Origin: Aplectana chamaeleonis
Lineage: Eukaryota; Nematoda; Chromadorea; Rhabditida; Cosmocercidae
Direction: 5' to 3'
DNA length: 64,000 nt
Assembly (NCBI GenBank): GCA_029168955.1
Contig: JAPDOI010000151.1
Coordinates: forward strand, 682,001 to 746,000
Made by a program: the position numbers and the translations under genes. The notes under the pieces were generated by a model. The model was not told where the DNA came from. It did not search any database and saw nothing but the letters and a program-made list of their open reading frames with translations. Positions 10,845 to 22,540 of this stretch are shown piece after piece (position 1 is the first letter of the stretch; every line of letters begins with the position of its first letter).

Positions 10845-11165
10845 GATAAACTATACACTGTTCATCTTGAGTTGCACAGAACATGGTTCGCCACCGGCCC
10901 TCTATGTACAGTGGTGCATGTCCATCGACGCGTTCTGGGCCGACCGCGGTGGGCATGCGAATCAATACTCCAGTGCCGCCGTCACACAACCACTCACCCT
11001 GCCACTGCGCCGTCAACCTGGTGAGTTAGTGAAGGCGGCGCTCGCGTATTGATTCGCATGTCCATCGCGGTCGGTCAAGAACGCGTCCATGGACGAACAC
11101 TACGGTACATAGAGGGCCGGTGGCTGACCATGTTTTGTGCTATTCGGGATAAACAGAGTATAACA
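10845..11165. mobile_element. Palindromic MITE upstream of the filament exons
   Basis: The left half (GCCACCGGCCCTCTATGTAC, GCATGCGAATCAATAC) is the inverse of the right half (GTATTGATTCGCATG, GTACATAGAGGGCCGGTGGC). The arms are about 120 bp with some mismatches around a centre near 11010. No coding capacity. Confidence 0.75.
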
Positions 11166-12154
11166 CATTTCAGTTACACGCGAGTACTTCATGTCACATT
11201 TAAGTCAACTCGCACCGTGGAACATACTATGCTGAAGGTCACATGTAACTTAAAGTTGTGAAGATAAGCCGCAGGCAACATCTTCAGAGTCCTCAATTTG
11301 CGTGTAACCTAACCAAAAAATCCGGAGTAAAGAGAACTCAATTTTTTTAAACAATAACCAGTTTTCGGAATTTGAGGAATATACTCCTGAGTGAGCGTAG
11401 AGACGTCTTCGATCATTTTCTCCCTGCCTCATGTTGTGAGCCTCAGCTCAGGGAGTCAAATGAGATTCTCTGCGCTTTCAAATGCCTTGGGAACTAGACG
11501 AATTTTTTGTGACGGGAAATAGGCTTTCAGTTATTTTTATATCTTGAGACCAGTGGTCATTCAACTCTACAAACACCTCATGATAACCTTGTGCTCACAG
11601 GCATTGACCCATTCATCTTCAGCCAAAACTAGGCTGGTTGCATGGATTCATTACACATTGTACAACAATCGCAGGCGAATCCTGAAAGTAGTCGGATGAG
11701 TCAACCTCAAAAGATATCAAACTTAACAACAATTGCTCAGCAGTACACGCACAGTAAACTCTCTGCGGGCGATGGGAGATTTTCTTTTGTGGCCCTCGAC
11801 AAGGCTCGAGCTCAGTAGAGTAATAAAGCATGCGATTATCCAAACGAGCATCTTCCTGAAGGAAAACATTTGGTTGAGGTGATGAATTGGTTAAATATGC
11901 TTCCAGTAATGATTTTCTCGTACAAAGGGAGAGAAAAGAGAGAAGGAGCTAAATTACTTGACGAAAACGGTGGGATCCGCTGTTTCCCGTGCTTTTTGAA
12001 GTCGGTGGTGTAAGCATCTGCTCATCACGAATTCTTCGTTGGTGTTGGGAGCTCATCAAGTGCACGAAAAAATTCGGTGGTGACGTTGAATGCCAACTAC
12101 CCTCCTTCCTTACAGAGACAGATTTCGCAATTCATCCAGATTTTCTTTCCGTTG
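11166..12154. other. No confirmed gene
   Basis: The minus strand has one acceptor-led open segment at about 11795-11860 that could be an exon, but it matches no family I recognise. Otherwise nothing is supported. Confidence 0.35.
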
Positions 12155-12695
12155 AGTCAATGCAGCGTGGACGAAGTGGAGAGCGACAACTGGCGTAATG
12201 TGTGATAGGAAGATACCAATACGCATCAAGTCCAAAATCTACAGGGCGCTAGTGAGGTCAGTCGCCGTTTACGCCACCCTATGCTGGCTGCGCACAAAGA
12301 CTGCTGAACAATCTCTGCATGTGATAGAGATGTGGATGCTCAGGTGGTCAATGGGAGTTACCTTGAAAGACAGCTTAACGAATGACCTGGTGCGTCCCAC
12401 CTATGGAGTGGCCCGAATTACTGCGGAGATAATAGAATACCGCCTCAGGTGGTTTGGCCATGTCCAAAGAAAGGACGAAGACTCAGTAGCTAAAACCGCA
12501 ATCAAGGTAGAAGTTGCAGGGACCAGATTTCGCGGAAGACCGAGAACCCGATGGCTTGATCGAGTGAAAACGGACATGGCTGAAGCGCAACTCACTATAA
12601 GGGACACGTCTGACAGGAACAACAGGCGAGCAATCTGCAAACAAGCAGACCCCGCGAAATCGTGGATCAGACGCCAGGGAAGAAGAAGAACCTGA
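12155..12695 (+). mobile_element. 5'-truncated RTE-type non-LTR retrotransposon (reverse transcriptase C-terminus)
   Basis: The frame from about 12164 encodes the typical end of RTE-clade polyproteins: AWTKWRATTG, then CDRKIPIRIKSKIYRALVR, a tryptophan-rich LRW segment, YRLRWFGHVQRK and RGRPRTRWLDRVK, closing at TGA 12693-12695 after a GAAGAAGAAG tract. Only about 180 residues of a roughly 1000-residue protein remain. An in-frame stop lies just upstream of the preserved part. It is a dead fragment; its edges and target duplication were not resolved. Confidence 0.85.
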
Positions 12696-12904
12696 TTCTC
12701 TTTCCGGACCATTTATTGGAAGCTTAGGGTAGTTTGCCACGAAGCGATCACGATTGGAGCTCCTTTCCATTACGCGCGTGGAAAAAGGGCAGTTGTTCCT
12801 CGCATGGCCTCAGCGACCACCTGCAGTCAAAACATGGCTTAACTTTTCCTCACGCCAACTCGTTTCATTGTGTAAGACCAATAAGCCGTGCTTGGCGGTA
12901 AGAC

Positions 12905-13140
12905 ACTCAGACATTCGCCGGGTCCGACCTCAGCTCGAACGGGGTTCATCCACAGATTTCTGTCCAGGTCGAACCCTTTAGCATCCTTCCTCCACGTAGT
13001 CCCAAGTGAGAAGACGTTGGGGGAGAACAAATTTTACTTCTCCCCCACGTCGTCTCAGTTGGAAGAAGTGAGGGGCAAAAGCGGAAAGGGCATCGACCCG
13101 ACAGAAATCTGAGGTCGAACCCGCTGAGTTTCTGAGCATG
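12905..13140. mobile_element. Palindromic element
   Basis: The two halves are imperfect inverses: CAGATTTCTGTCCAGGTCGA with TCGACCCGACAGAAATCTG, and GACGTTGGGGGAGAA with TTCTCCCCCACGTCGTC around a centre near 13030. MITE-like, non-coding. Confidence 0.65.
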
Positions 13141-13204
13141 TGTGCAAAAAAAGAGCTCTCACGAAGGAGGGTTGCACACAGGGCAGTGCTAATTTTTGAG
13201 GTGT

Positions 13205-13570
13205 TGTTTTAAGTGCTGATTCCGAATCTGAGGCCCATTTGTTAATATTTTGAAGAATGCCTTCATCTTATTTGTAGCCCGAGGCTTCAAAGATGGTGGA
13301 AACTTTGGCGGACCAAAACGCGAGCTTTGACGATTTTCGAAGAATGCTACGATCAAATCGTCTTGAATCTTTTACATAAGGAATATTCAAGCTGCTAACA
13401 CCAATAAATCTGGTAAACCGTTCATCGATTTTCAATAAATCACGGTGAGGTTACGGTGGGTATACGGTCAAGCTCGGTCGAAGTCTCAGATTTGACTCAC
13501 AATTTTACCGAGGTGTTGGCTTTGGGACCGCTGAACTCTAATTTGAGATCTATTTTCCGATTTTCAGAAA
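13205..13570. repeat. Dispersed repeat family D fragment
   Basis: Carries GAGGTTACGGTGGGTATACG and a (TCTCA)GATTTGACTCA phrase that recur, partly inverted, near 8.35, 17.8, 26.7, 27.85, 45.85 and 47.2 kb. Non-coding. Confidence 0.5.
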
Positions 13571-13571
13571 T

Positions 13572-14046
13572 TTCAAAGGCAGCGTTCACTGATGATCATC
13601 CTCGTTGACTTTCCACCCAGTGAAAATGATAGGCGAGAAGGATCCTAGGCTCCCATTGTCGAAAGAACGGTAGAAGACTGCGCCAGGCCAGGAGTGGCGA
13701 AATGACTGGCTGCAAACAAGCGTTTTGGGCCCCACAAACCGCACCGTGCTCCAAATCCGGCCTATCGATATGTAGAACAAATGATGACTCAGATTACAGT
13801 GAACTGATCCAAGTCTAGTAAGTGCTGATAAGTGAGCTGATCGCTTGATTGCAACTGATAGGTATCATCCATCTAGCGGTCAATTCAGGAAATCAACGTA
13901 AACAAGGGAGGGCCTATTTTTCGCTCAAAAACAAGTTCTTTCGTTGTCCTTTTCAAGCATGACTGTTTGCTATATAGGGCACTGTAGACTTTTCGTAAAC
14001 CGTGGAGATATCTGGAAGTGAAATTAATCGTGAACACTGCCTTTAA
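13572..14046. mobile_element. TTAA-type MITE, subfamily B
   Basis: Left end TTCAAAGGCAGCGTTCACTG, right end AATCGTGAACACTGCCTTTAA. The interior (GATGATCATCCTCGTTGACT, GATAGGCGAGAAGGATCCTA) is shared with 29889-30339 (same orientation) and 22707-23169 (inverted). Confidence 0.75.
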
Positions 14047-14865
14047 AGCGCAAAGAATCCGGTCAGATTTTGACACCAACCGAAACTTGGTTTAGATAGA
14101 TTGGGCTTGTCTAGCTGGACACCGTCCAAAATTTTCTTTTCACAAACTCTAAGTCCGTATTTCTGGAGAAAACAGCCTAAAAGTCAGGGATGCTACGGTA
14201 TTCCACAAGTATGATAATCATGGCTGGAATTGACCGATAATTACGCTGCACTTTTGAAGCAATGCGTGGACAACGGGTGGAGAATATGGACGATGGCCAC
14301 ACTCCTCTTCGAAATTCTTTTCTGGATCATCGGCTCCAGGAAGGTATTGGCTTTGTAACTTTAAGAGGACCAGGTTTAACGCAGTTTTTCCCATGTTCCT
14401 TGGGACTACCTGTACCATGAGCACAGATTCAGGTCCGGCTTGAGGAAACCTCAAGAATCGAAAATTCTGTACGGACCCTGCCTTTAAGGTGGGTACAGTT
14501 GCCAGTTAAAGGCATTATTCCCACCGTAGCTCACAGTAACCCTAGGTATGGCGAGTGAGACATCCTAGATTCGGGTTCAGCATCAGGAGTAATCCCCCAG
14601 TAAAAAGTTTTGAGCAGAAACCAAAGCAAAATTTTATCTGAAACGCTCCAAAGATTCCCTGATGAGGTAAATTTCATTTTAATGTACTGTTTCGCAGACC
14701 TACAGCAGCGACAACATGATTTTCCAAATCGCCAGCTGGAAGTTGGCGAAGCCTACTTTGTCGATGTCGATTCGAAATCTGTCTCCTACAGGCTCGGATG
14801 GACCTTGCTCTGGACCGAGTTATGGTCGAGTCGCTTGATTTCGCTGCTTTTTCTGAGTAATTCAG
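14047..14865. other. No confirmed gene
   Basis: A plus-strand acceptor-like TGTTTCGCAG at about 14699 opens a frame of about 60 codons (14700-14880), but no recognisable domain follows. Nothing else is supported. Confidence 0.35.
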
Positions 14866-15099
14866 TGCTTGTGTTGTATACAGGATGCTGGAGCTTCCGC
14901 CACATGTGGAAAGCGCACGGTAACGGATTTCATAGGGATCGATGCCTCTAATACTGACATCTACCAACGCTTGCTCATTAAAAGTACTTTCAGTGTGGAG
15001 TGCGTAATCGATCCATGTCCTCAGAAGTTCAATGTATCTAGGCCGTTACAGCAGAAGACTATTTTTGCAGACGAATATCAAAGCATTTGTCATAATTAG
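14866..15099 (+). CDS. Possible terminal exon, unidentified cysteine-containing product
   Basis: After an acceptor-like GAGTAATTCAG the frame is open to TAG at 15097-15099 (about 78 codons). It reads CLCCIQDAGASATCGKRT, then DFIGIDASNTDIYQRLL and VECVIDPCPQKFNVSRP. The composition looks more protein-like than its neighbours, with six or more cysteines, but I recognise no family and see no convincing upstream exon. It could be chance. Confidence 0.22.
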   Translation, partial: CLCCIQDAGASATCGKRTVTDFIGIDASNTDIYQRLLIKSTFSVECVIDPCPQKFNVSRPLQQKTIFADEYQSICHN

Positions 15100-15225
15100 C
15101 TTTGCACACCTCTTTTGCTTACAATTTACAAGAGCGCACGGTATACAAGGCGAGTATGGCTATCTGATATGGCAACACATCAGGGCTGTGCGTTATAAAG
15201 CGTTAGCCCTGAGACGGCCAGTTAA

Positions 15226-15670
15226 AAGCAACGTTCGCGCTGAAAACCAATTCCCATTTTCAGGCGCATTTTCATGAATGGGCCCGGTAAACCACACCTG
15301 TGGGCTACCTGTGGGCTTCGGCGTGTCAAAAACGCAAGGGTAAGAGGTTGGAAGGGGTTAAAGACAAGGATCCTGCTCACCATTTTCTTACCAAGTCGTC
15401 CTGTAGCCTTTTTCATAGAATGTCGATGCGACTGTCAAACCACATGAAAAACAGTTGCGGCACTAACTCCACATGCAGAAAAAACTCGAAAATGACAGCG
15501 ACGAGACCTCCAAATGCAGAAAAGTTTCAAAAACGATTTTTGCGCGAAGTTCAAATTCATATTTACAATTTGTTCCGATTGACTTTCCTTTAGAAATGAA
15601 GACTTTTTATGGGCTCCTTCGAAGTTTTCGTTCATTAGAGAGACTCAGCCGCACAGAAAAATGAAAAAAG
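15226..15670. repeat. Dispersed repeat family F copy
   Basis: Contains GAATGTCGATGCGACTGTCA and AGAAAAGTTTCAAAAACGAT as in the other family F copies. Its left part (15240-15400) is the inverse of 45410-45530, so the full repeat is longer than the 0.25-kb core. Confidence 0.55.
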
Positions 15671-16650
15671 TAATATACTGTTTTCTACTGCCTTTAGGTA
15701 CGATGCCCTTAGGCGGTTTTCTTAGAAAATTAACGCCTAACGGATTACTGAAAAAAGGTTATTAAATCGCCTTAGTTTGATTCGTTACCCCATTCAGGAA
15801 CACGTGCATTGAATGAAAGAACAGCCTAGGATCCTCATTTTTGAGACAGGTCGAAGTGGGGCTTATCAAGACTTATCATGTCAAAATCTCGTTATAACTG
15901 TTATATTTTGCCATTACCGCCTGCTCCGCTGCTTACTCCGCCAGGGCTCATCTCAGAATAAGCGTTGGGCTTTACATTCTTCAGAACTTCAAAGGCAGTA
16001 TTCGTGATGAATCTCGTTTTTGGAGTTCTCTAGCGTGTGAAACACTACACTGGCATGATGTGGGGGGGATGGGATAGTGTCGAGAAAGCATTGAAAGCCC
16101 GGAAAAATCGATAAAAACGGTGTTGCGCCAGGAGAGCCCTGCACCGTCTCCCCCATCTCTGGACAAGCTTTTAAACGGCGCCGCGGTACAGGATTTTCGA
16201 TGTTGAATTGCTAAGCAACTTACAAAACCTTGAATCTCATCCGGTCAACGCTAGCAGTGCGATGGTTATTTCCATCTACGTTGAGGAAGCAGAGAGGCGA
16301 GACGGAAATTTTAGGAAGGGGTTGTTCGAAGGTCTCGCCATCGATTGAATCCACTTCCACCCAGTTTTTTATTAGCGAAAATCAATAAAAGCGATAATTT
16401 CAGAAAAATCGATAAAAATTCCACGGCAGTGAGTTCAATTGATGGGGGAAGACCACTTAAGCACTCATAACTGGTCAAAGTTTGGACCGCTGATTTTCTT
16501 CGATAAAGGTAGATACCAGTCACACTGACAGCGTTGACCGATGAGATTCAGAGGTCCAGCCTCATCGATTCGCACACATTTCGCCATTAGAGCGCGCTTG
16601 TGGAAACCAACAGGGTGTGTAGACTCGTCCGTGACCTGAACCTGTAAGTA
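15671..16650. other. No gene recognised
   Basis: No exon or RNA is supported. The sequence is mostly unique with some AAAATCGATAAAA stretches around 16100 and 16385-16420. Confidence 0.35.
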
Positions 16651-16812
16651 GAGTTCGCGGAATAATTTTAGTCTGATGAATGGACGGAGCTGCGACGGTA
16701 GATCACCTCGCGCGAATCGAAACCCCATTGTCCAGTGCGACCGCCAACCCCGCATGGTCAGCAACAGCGGCTGGCGGCCCATGCGTCAGAACTAAATCGA
16801 AAATGGGAAACC
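16651..16812. repeat. Conserved dispersed repeat, partner at 59710-59862
   Basis: About 160 bp (GAGTTCGCGGAATAATTTTA ... GCGCGAATCGAAACCCCATT ... CATGCGTCAG-ACTAAATCGA) match 59710-59862 in the same orientation with roughly 85 percent identity by eye. It is not obviously palindromic and not coding. Confidence 0.65.
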
Positions 16813-16949
16813 AGTACGTTAGGAAATGTTATTTCAGCTTATTCTGAGCTGTTTTATTGGCTTTGTTTGCTCACTATTCGTTAATTCACAATCCGGTAAA
16901 CTTCTCTTCTGAGCATATACCTACAGCGTTGACCTCCACACTGCCGTTC

Positions 16950-17147
16950 CAGTCCGCAAAGTGAAGGGTGATTGCGGAAGCGCGCTGCGGCGCGGTTGCG
17001 AGTATCCTCAGACAAGGAAGCGAGATCACCCGGGTAATTTTCGCCTTTGGTGCCCGGGTGAGTGATCCCACATCCCTGTCTGAGGATACCGCGCATCGCG
17101 CCGCACAGCATCGCTCGCTGATCCGCAATCGCGCACTTTGCGGACTG
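16950..17147. mobile_element. GC-rich palindromic MITE
   Basis: Ends CAGTCCGCAAAGTG and CACTTTGCGGACTG are perfect inverses. The inner arms also pair (GTATCCTCAGACA with TGTCTGAGGATAC; ATCACCCGGG with CCCGGGTGAGTGAT). About 198 bp. Confidence 0.8.
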
Positions 17148-17546
17148 AGCTTGCACTCTACGGAGTGAACCATGTCATCTTTAGTGTCTGAATTGGATTC
17201 AGCCAATGATTTCGCACTATCTTCGCGAAGGGATTGAGACGCATTACAATGAAGCACGCTACGCCTGTACTTGCAGAGGAGGCGTTTTTTTTTCACTGTA
17301 AATTGTTTTCCACTAGTTTAGGGAGGAGGTCAGGATCAGATGTGAGCGATTTTCCTTTGTTTCCCCTTTTTTCGATGAAAAACATTATCGCGGCCAACGA
17401 GAAATTCAAACATTTTTTCGTACCCGAATTCGCTGTTCTGCGCGAAGAGAAGTTGATTAGCGACTGATCGCGCAGTCTGGACAGACTTTGAACTCGTCAA
17501 TATTAGACAAGCGTTGAGTGCAGGATTCACAAAACAATTGCTACTA
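17148..17546. other. No gene recognised
   Basis: Unique-looking sequence between two elements. The ORFs here have no supporting splice sites or domain. Confidence 0.35.
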
Positions 17547-18100
17547 ACAAGGGAAGTATACAACGCATAGGTCGGATCTGCGAAAACCACAAGTGCATAT
17601 TGTTAGTATCTCTCGTTGCTAAATAGTAAAACTGCGCAGTATCCCGACCCAAGCAACTGGTTCCGAAAAGTTATGAGCGCTTTCGGAGTTTTGTGAAAAG
17701 ATGAGGGAAAATCATTAAAAATTTCCGGGGTGTTTTAAAAAAATTCAGATTTCGCTCAAAACGGGTTCGTGGGGGTAATCTAGGGTGCTGAAACGAATCT
17801 GGGGACTGTTCGTCGAAATTCTGAGGTGTACTGTAGGTTACGGTAGCGAATATGCCACTTATGGAGCAAAACGTACCTCAATAGTTCGAAAATCGGCGAA
17901 TGGACATCAAATCCTATTACACTCACCTCAAGTTAACCCCGCAGCTAGCCAAATTACTGAGTGAGAATCCGGGACTTTGATCAAAATACCGCACACTCAC
18001 CGTAATCTGGTCGTAAATCCGCAGAAAATCGGCAGACAGAATTCATATTCGTCTTAAGCACATCAAATTGCCCTCAGAGACTGGATTTAATTTTTTTTTT
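17547..18100. repeat. One-ended long-TIR fragment plus family D sequence
   Basis: Begins ACAAGGGAAGTATACAACGC and keeps the GCGCAGTATCCCG(A/C)CC part of the long TIR. It is followed by family D phrases (GGTTACGGTAGCGAATATGC). No right TIR was found, so this copy is truncated. Confidence 0.55.
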
Positions 18101-18104
18101 TTCT

Positions 18105-18627
18105 TTAAAGGCAGTGTTCACGATGGTTCCCCGAATCTTTGAGATTAATAGCTAGATCGATTGTTTGGGCCCCAGGTAGAACATAAATGACAGAAAGAAT
18201 CGCAGAAAAACGCACCCAGAAGGTCCCACGCGAGAAATCCGCCTCTTACTCTACTCCACCTCCTCCTTACTCTCAGAGGAACTGTTCGTTGTGATAATGT
18301 TTTCATTTGTGGGCCTCGTCCTTCACAATTATTTGCTTTCTGTTGCTCCGTTCCTTCCTTCGGACCCTAACTAATAGTGTTCTGCCTAAAACTATTGTTC
18401 CATTTTCGATTAGCCCTTTTCATTTTTCACCGGTGACAACCACCGTGAACATGTTCGTACAACTGGACAAATCTAGTCCAGGCCAGAGATTAATGTCACC
18501 AAATGTGACGTTTGAAAAGTGCGATTCCTGCCGTTCCTTCGTAATTTCTCTTAAAACACTCGGTGGCCAACGCTTTGTTTTGAGTGGAAAACACGGGAAC
18601 GAAGATCATCGTGAACACTGCCTTTAA
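18105..18627. mobile_element. TTAA-type MITE, uninterrupted copy of the 6635-7303 subfamily
   Basis: Starts TTAAAGGCAGTGTTCACGAT and ends ATCGTGAACACTGCCTTTAA; TTAA lies on both sides. The interior GCTCCGTTCCTTCCTTCGGA and GACAACCACCGTGAACATGT lack the foldback present at 6839-7135. Its right TTAA (18624-18627) is also the left TTAA of the next element. Confidence 0.8.
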
Positions 18628-19350
18628 GGCAGTGTCCATGATAAAAATCGTTTTCGAATTTCCACCAGAAAACATATACCTGATATCCTAGGATGGTAAT
18701 ATCAGGTCTAAGGGATGTTGATAGGATGTGAACGGCCGAATCCGGGGATGGAAGACCCTCCTCCGATGGGATGTCTACAGCAAAAGCGTTATGGATAGGT
18801 TGTCTACGGCACCAAGTAGGGGGGCGACGAGCAGTTCTCGAGGGGCGATCCCTGCCCTTTTTGGATGTCTACAGGGAGCATTGCGTGAGGTGACATCAAA
18901 TTCGTGCCCTGTGGACAACGGCGAACGTCTGAGTAGGTTCAGAGTCTGACTGTTTTGGCAGGGAAGAACGAATCATGAAAAACGCTGCGAAACATCCAAA
19001 ATCAGCTCTCCTTCTTGAAAGCCACATTTCAACGGTGGATGAAATGCGCGGGCATAGGCCTGAAGTACACACCGTGCGAAAATGCTCCCAATGCTGAAAC
19101 TCAGCCGCGCTTGCGCTCCAATGCTAATGTGGAGCAAGCAGACCGGAATAGCTGTTCCTCGGAGAACTCAACCGCGAGCGGAAGGCAAAGGCTAGCGCAA
19201 GCGAACTTGGGCCGTATGGAGACTCTCTTCGGGCGCGTTTTCATTCGTTCTTTCCGAATCCAGGGCTCCAATGAGACCCTGAACTTTCGATTTTATCCGG
19301 CGGAAAACCGAGGACGAAGATTTATCGTGGACATTGTTGCTTTCAAGGGC
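18624..19350. mobile_element. TTAA-type MITE, subfamily of copies 1 and 2, interrupted
   Basis: Left end TTAAGGCAGTGTCCATGATA; the right end is degenerate (TTTATCGTGGACATTG at about 19320). Comparison with 411-855 shows an extra segment of about 260 bp (roughly 18677-18933) between CCACCAGAAAAC and GGTTCAGAGTCTGACTG. Confidence 0.65.
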
Positions 19351-19578
19351 TAACCCTGAACCGGAGGTTTGTTTCTATGTTTGAAAAAGAGCAAAAATGA
19401 GATTCACATATTGGAAGAAACTATATTTTCCTGAAATATTTCAAAAACCCACTGTGAATGGGCTCTTTTCTGTCAGATTCAGGTTGAATCATTCTTAAAC
19501 TGGGCTCCTTCTCAGGGAGATTTTGTTTTGTCCATAATTTTAATAGACTCTTTGAGGATCCTCTCTCAGTGTTTTTGT

Positions 19579-20068
19579 TTAAAGGCAGTGTTCATGATCG
19601 AAAAAGTGGTTGAAATTTCACTAGAAATGGGTAGTGGAGGGACAATCTGTAACTCTAACGTCGAAAGAACTCGTGGAAACAAGCCAGGAAGAGCCCCAAA
19701 AGAGCCCGAAGTTGCCACTTTGAACGCAAGGCAAACCCCAAGAGCGCATTGCCCGCCCCCCCCCAACGTGAACGAATGAAAGCTTGAAATCGTGAGATAA
19801 GCGATGGATTCCGATTATTGGCCCCGTTATTCCCTTCAATCTCGACTTCTCTCTTTATTCAGGTCAGCTCGCCTACATCAAAGACGGAAGTTACCAGCCC
19901 CGGAAAACTCGTCCACCATGCTTCTTTAGCTCAATTTTTGAGGGACCGAAACTCCGTTCCCAGAAGGTCATTTACGTTTTCAGACACATCGTTGGGATCA
20001 GCATGGGACTGTTTTCAAGATAGACTGAAAAACAAAAGAACGATTTTTATCGTGAACACTGACTTTAA
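19579..20068. mobile_element. TTAA-type MITE, subfamily A
   Basis: Starts TTAAAGGCAGTGTTCATGAT and ends TTATCGTGAACACTGACTTTAA. The interior (GTCGAAAGAACTCGTGGAAA, AACTCGTCCACCATGCTTC) is shared with 22048-22540 and 48897-49386. Its right TTAA is the left edge of the next repeat. Confidence 0.8.
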
Positions 20069-20560
20069 AGGCATCGTGCGCGATGAAAATCATTTTCAAT
20101 TTCATGTGTACAATCGAACAATCTGAGCTAGCTGACAACACCCACGAAACCTGAGGCTCGAAAAATGTGCTCTCTTACGTAGGGGCCACTAGAGTAAACT
20201 GCTGTGGGGTCGATCACTGCCTACCACTTCTGGGCCTCGCTCATCTATTCACCACTTTTTATAGAATGAAATGTTTATGCAGCTGGCTCATATAACGCAT
20301 GAAACAACAGTTGCGGCACAAACCCCACATGCAGAAAAACTACGAGAATGACAGTGACGAGGTCTACAAATGCAGAAAAAAATTCTAACGATTTCAGCGC
20401 GAAATTCAAATTCACTTTGACAGTGTATTCAAACTGATTTTTTCTTCTAGAATGAAGGTTTTTAAGAGGCTCTTTTGACATTTTCGTTCACTAAGGAGCC
20501 CCAGCTATACAAAAACATGAAAAAATAATCTATGGTTTTCATCGTGGACGCTGTCTTTGA
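20065..20560. repeat. Family F copy abutting the MITE at 19579-20068
   Basis: Begins TTTAAAGGCATCGTGCGCG and ends near TTTTCATCGTGGACGCTGTC, so this copy has inverted termini of the AGGCA type around the family F core. It also supplies an uninterrupted version (TTTTTAAGAGGCTC, about 20458) of the site hit at 29889. Confidence 0.6.
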
Positions 20561-21511
20561 CTGCCCAAAGCTAAATAGAGATTAGCAGTAGGGTAGTTAC
20601 ATACAGCCACCACGGGTGGTAAGAATCTATGTTGGTGAACGTATTTCCGATTACCCGATTTCCGATTTCCGATGGTTTTTTTGTTGCGTTCCGCCTCCCG
20701 ATTTCCGGAGATCAAATGGTCGTGTTCCTGTTTCCGAAAGTTTCAGAAAACATCTCCCGCTCATCCCTGTTTAGAAACCTCGCAATTGATGAAAGTAACC
20801 GCTCAACCGTTTTAGATCACGTTATAAGTCCAAAACGCTGTCACTCTGGACAAAGTACGGGAAATGTGTTTTCGCCCAAAATTTGCTCAGAGTGGTTGTT
20901 TCGCGCGCTGAACACGATTATGAGGTCCGTTCCCAGATTTTCTAAGGTTTACTTTCTGAGTCGGTTCCGCTTTTAATCCATCGATTTGGTCGCGTGATTG
21001 ACCTCACTGCGTTATATTTTTAATGCTCAATTTCACTTTTTTTGAAAATTTTTGTATAATGTCAGCGTAGTTAGTGCTTGATTTTTTTCTCATGTTTGCC
21101 TCATGCACTCGCAATAATTTTATACTCATGCTGAGCGTTTTGAAGGTACAAGAAACACGAAAAATGGGACGTTTTGGGCTTATAATCTCTCGAAACCAGC
21201 ACGGCTTGGGAAGAACTGTGCAGAAGCTGTGCAGTTTACTAACGGTGCCGAAGAGAGGTTACTGCCAATACCATTCGTTTCCGCAGATTCGACCTACACT
21301 TTGTATACTTCTCCAGCAAACTTACGATTTTCTCTAAGACGCTGACGGACGAGGTTCGGTTGGCACCGGCGGCGAAGACAGTTCAAAGGACTCGATGTGC
21401 AACAGCTACATACGATGGTCCCACCACGATCCACGGCGAACACGATGAGAATGTCTCAGTCTGCTCAAAACTTCTATATGCTTGGTGAGAAGATCAAATT
21501 CAAATTGCACA
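20561..21511. other. No gene recognised; remnant repeats
   Basis: 20640-20778 is a partial relative of the hAT-like foldback at 6839 (ends CCGCTCATCCCTG). 21285-21310 carries a fragment of the long TIR (CACTTTGTATACTTCTCC). No coding exon is supported. Confidence 0.4.
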
Positions 21512-21595
21512 GGCAGCGTGGCCGAGTGGTCAAAGGCAGGCGGAGTTAAGATCCGTCCGGGCTTCCCATCGTGGAGTTCGAGATCCACCGCTGCC
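21512..21595 (+). tRNA. tRNA-Leu(UAA)-like gene, possibly a pseudogene
   Basis: A seven-pair acceptor stem (GGCAGCG with CGCTGCC) encloses a D arm (TGGCCGAGTGGTCAAAGGC), an anticodon stem GCGGA/TCCGT with loop GTTAAGA (anticodon TAA), a long variable arm with a GGGCTTCCC hairpin and a T arm (GTGGA/TCCAC). A and B box sequences are present and a T-rich stretch is not far downstream. Departures from a normal tRNA: an extra base before the anticodon stem, an eight-base T loop and T instead of A at the discriminator position. No CCA is encoded, as expected. Confidence 0.55.
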
Positions 21596-22047
21596 TTAAT
21601 CCTTTGCACCAAACAGCTTTGTTTTCATATGAATGCTTCCAGGTACTTAACCAAGCCAGAATTGACATTTAGTAGTGAGAGAATTTGTGAAATATGTATG
21701 GCTACAATAATTTTTTTAAGTTGTTGGGGAACCAATTTCCCGGAGCTTTTTTGACACTGGTCAACCGAAAAGAGTTGCACCCTTTGTCACACCATTACTC
21801 CCAACTATGTAGGTGTAACCAGATGCCTTGGGAGAAACCGGGTGAGACGTTGCGCACATAGAGTGGGAACACGAAAAATCGCGGAAGTGAAATCCATGAC
21901 TGAAAATGTAACATTCACGCCCTACAGCACCCCGTTATCGAGTGCAATACCAAAAAAAAAAAGAGAAAACCTAAGTTTTCCGAAGCAATGGCTCAGGAAA
22001 ACATTTCAACGTTGACATCTTCGGTAAGGCTCTTGAAGAACAAGGTC
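21596..22047. other. No gene recognised
   Basis: I see nothing supported here other than an A-run at about 21950. Confidence 0.35.
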
Positions 22048-22540
22048 CTAAAGACAGTGTTCACGATAAAAAATGTGTTTCAGTTTTCACTAGGAATGAG
22101 TAGTGTAGGGGCAATTTGTAACGTTGACGTCGAAAGAACGTATGAAAACGAGCCAGACAAAAGCTCCGAAAAACCCGAAGTTGCCAATTCAAGCGCAAGG
22201 CAAACCCCAAAAGCGCAACACACGCCCACCGACGTGAACAAATGAATGCTCGAGATCGTGAGATGAGCGATGATTTCCAATCATCAGCCCGTTCTTCCCT
22301 TCATTCTCAACTTCTCTCTTTACTCAGGTCGGCTCGCACACATCGGCTGCAAAAGACGGAAGTTACAAGCCTCGGACAACTCGTCCACCATGCTTCTCCA
22401 GCTCGATTTCTGATGGATCATAACTCCGTTCCCAGAAGATCTTGTATGATCTCAGAGACATCATGGAAATCAGCATGGTGCCGCTCTCAAGATAGGCGGG
22501 AAAACGGAAACACGATTCTTATCTTGAACACTGCCTTTAA
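22048..22540. mobile_element. TTAA-type MITE, subfamily A
   Basis: Left end CTAAAGACAGTGTTCACGAT, right end TTATCTTGAACACTGCCTTTAA. The interior matches 19579-20068 and 48897-49386. The left end carries point changes from the consensus. Confidence 0.75.
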
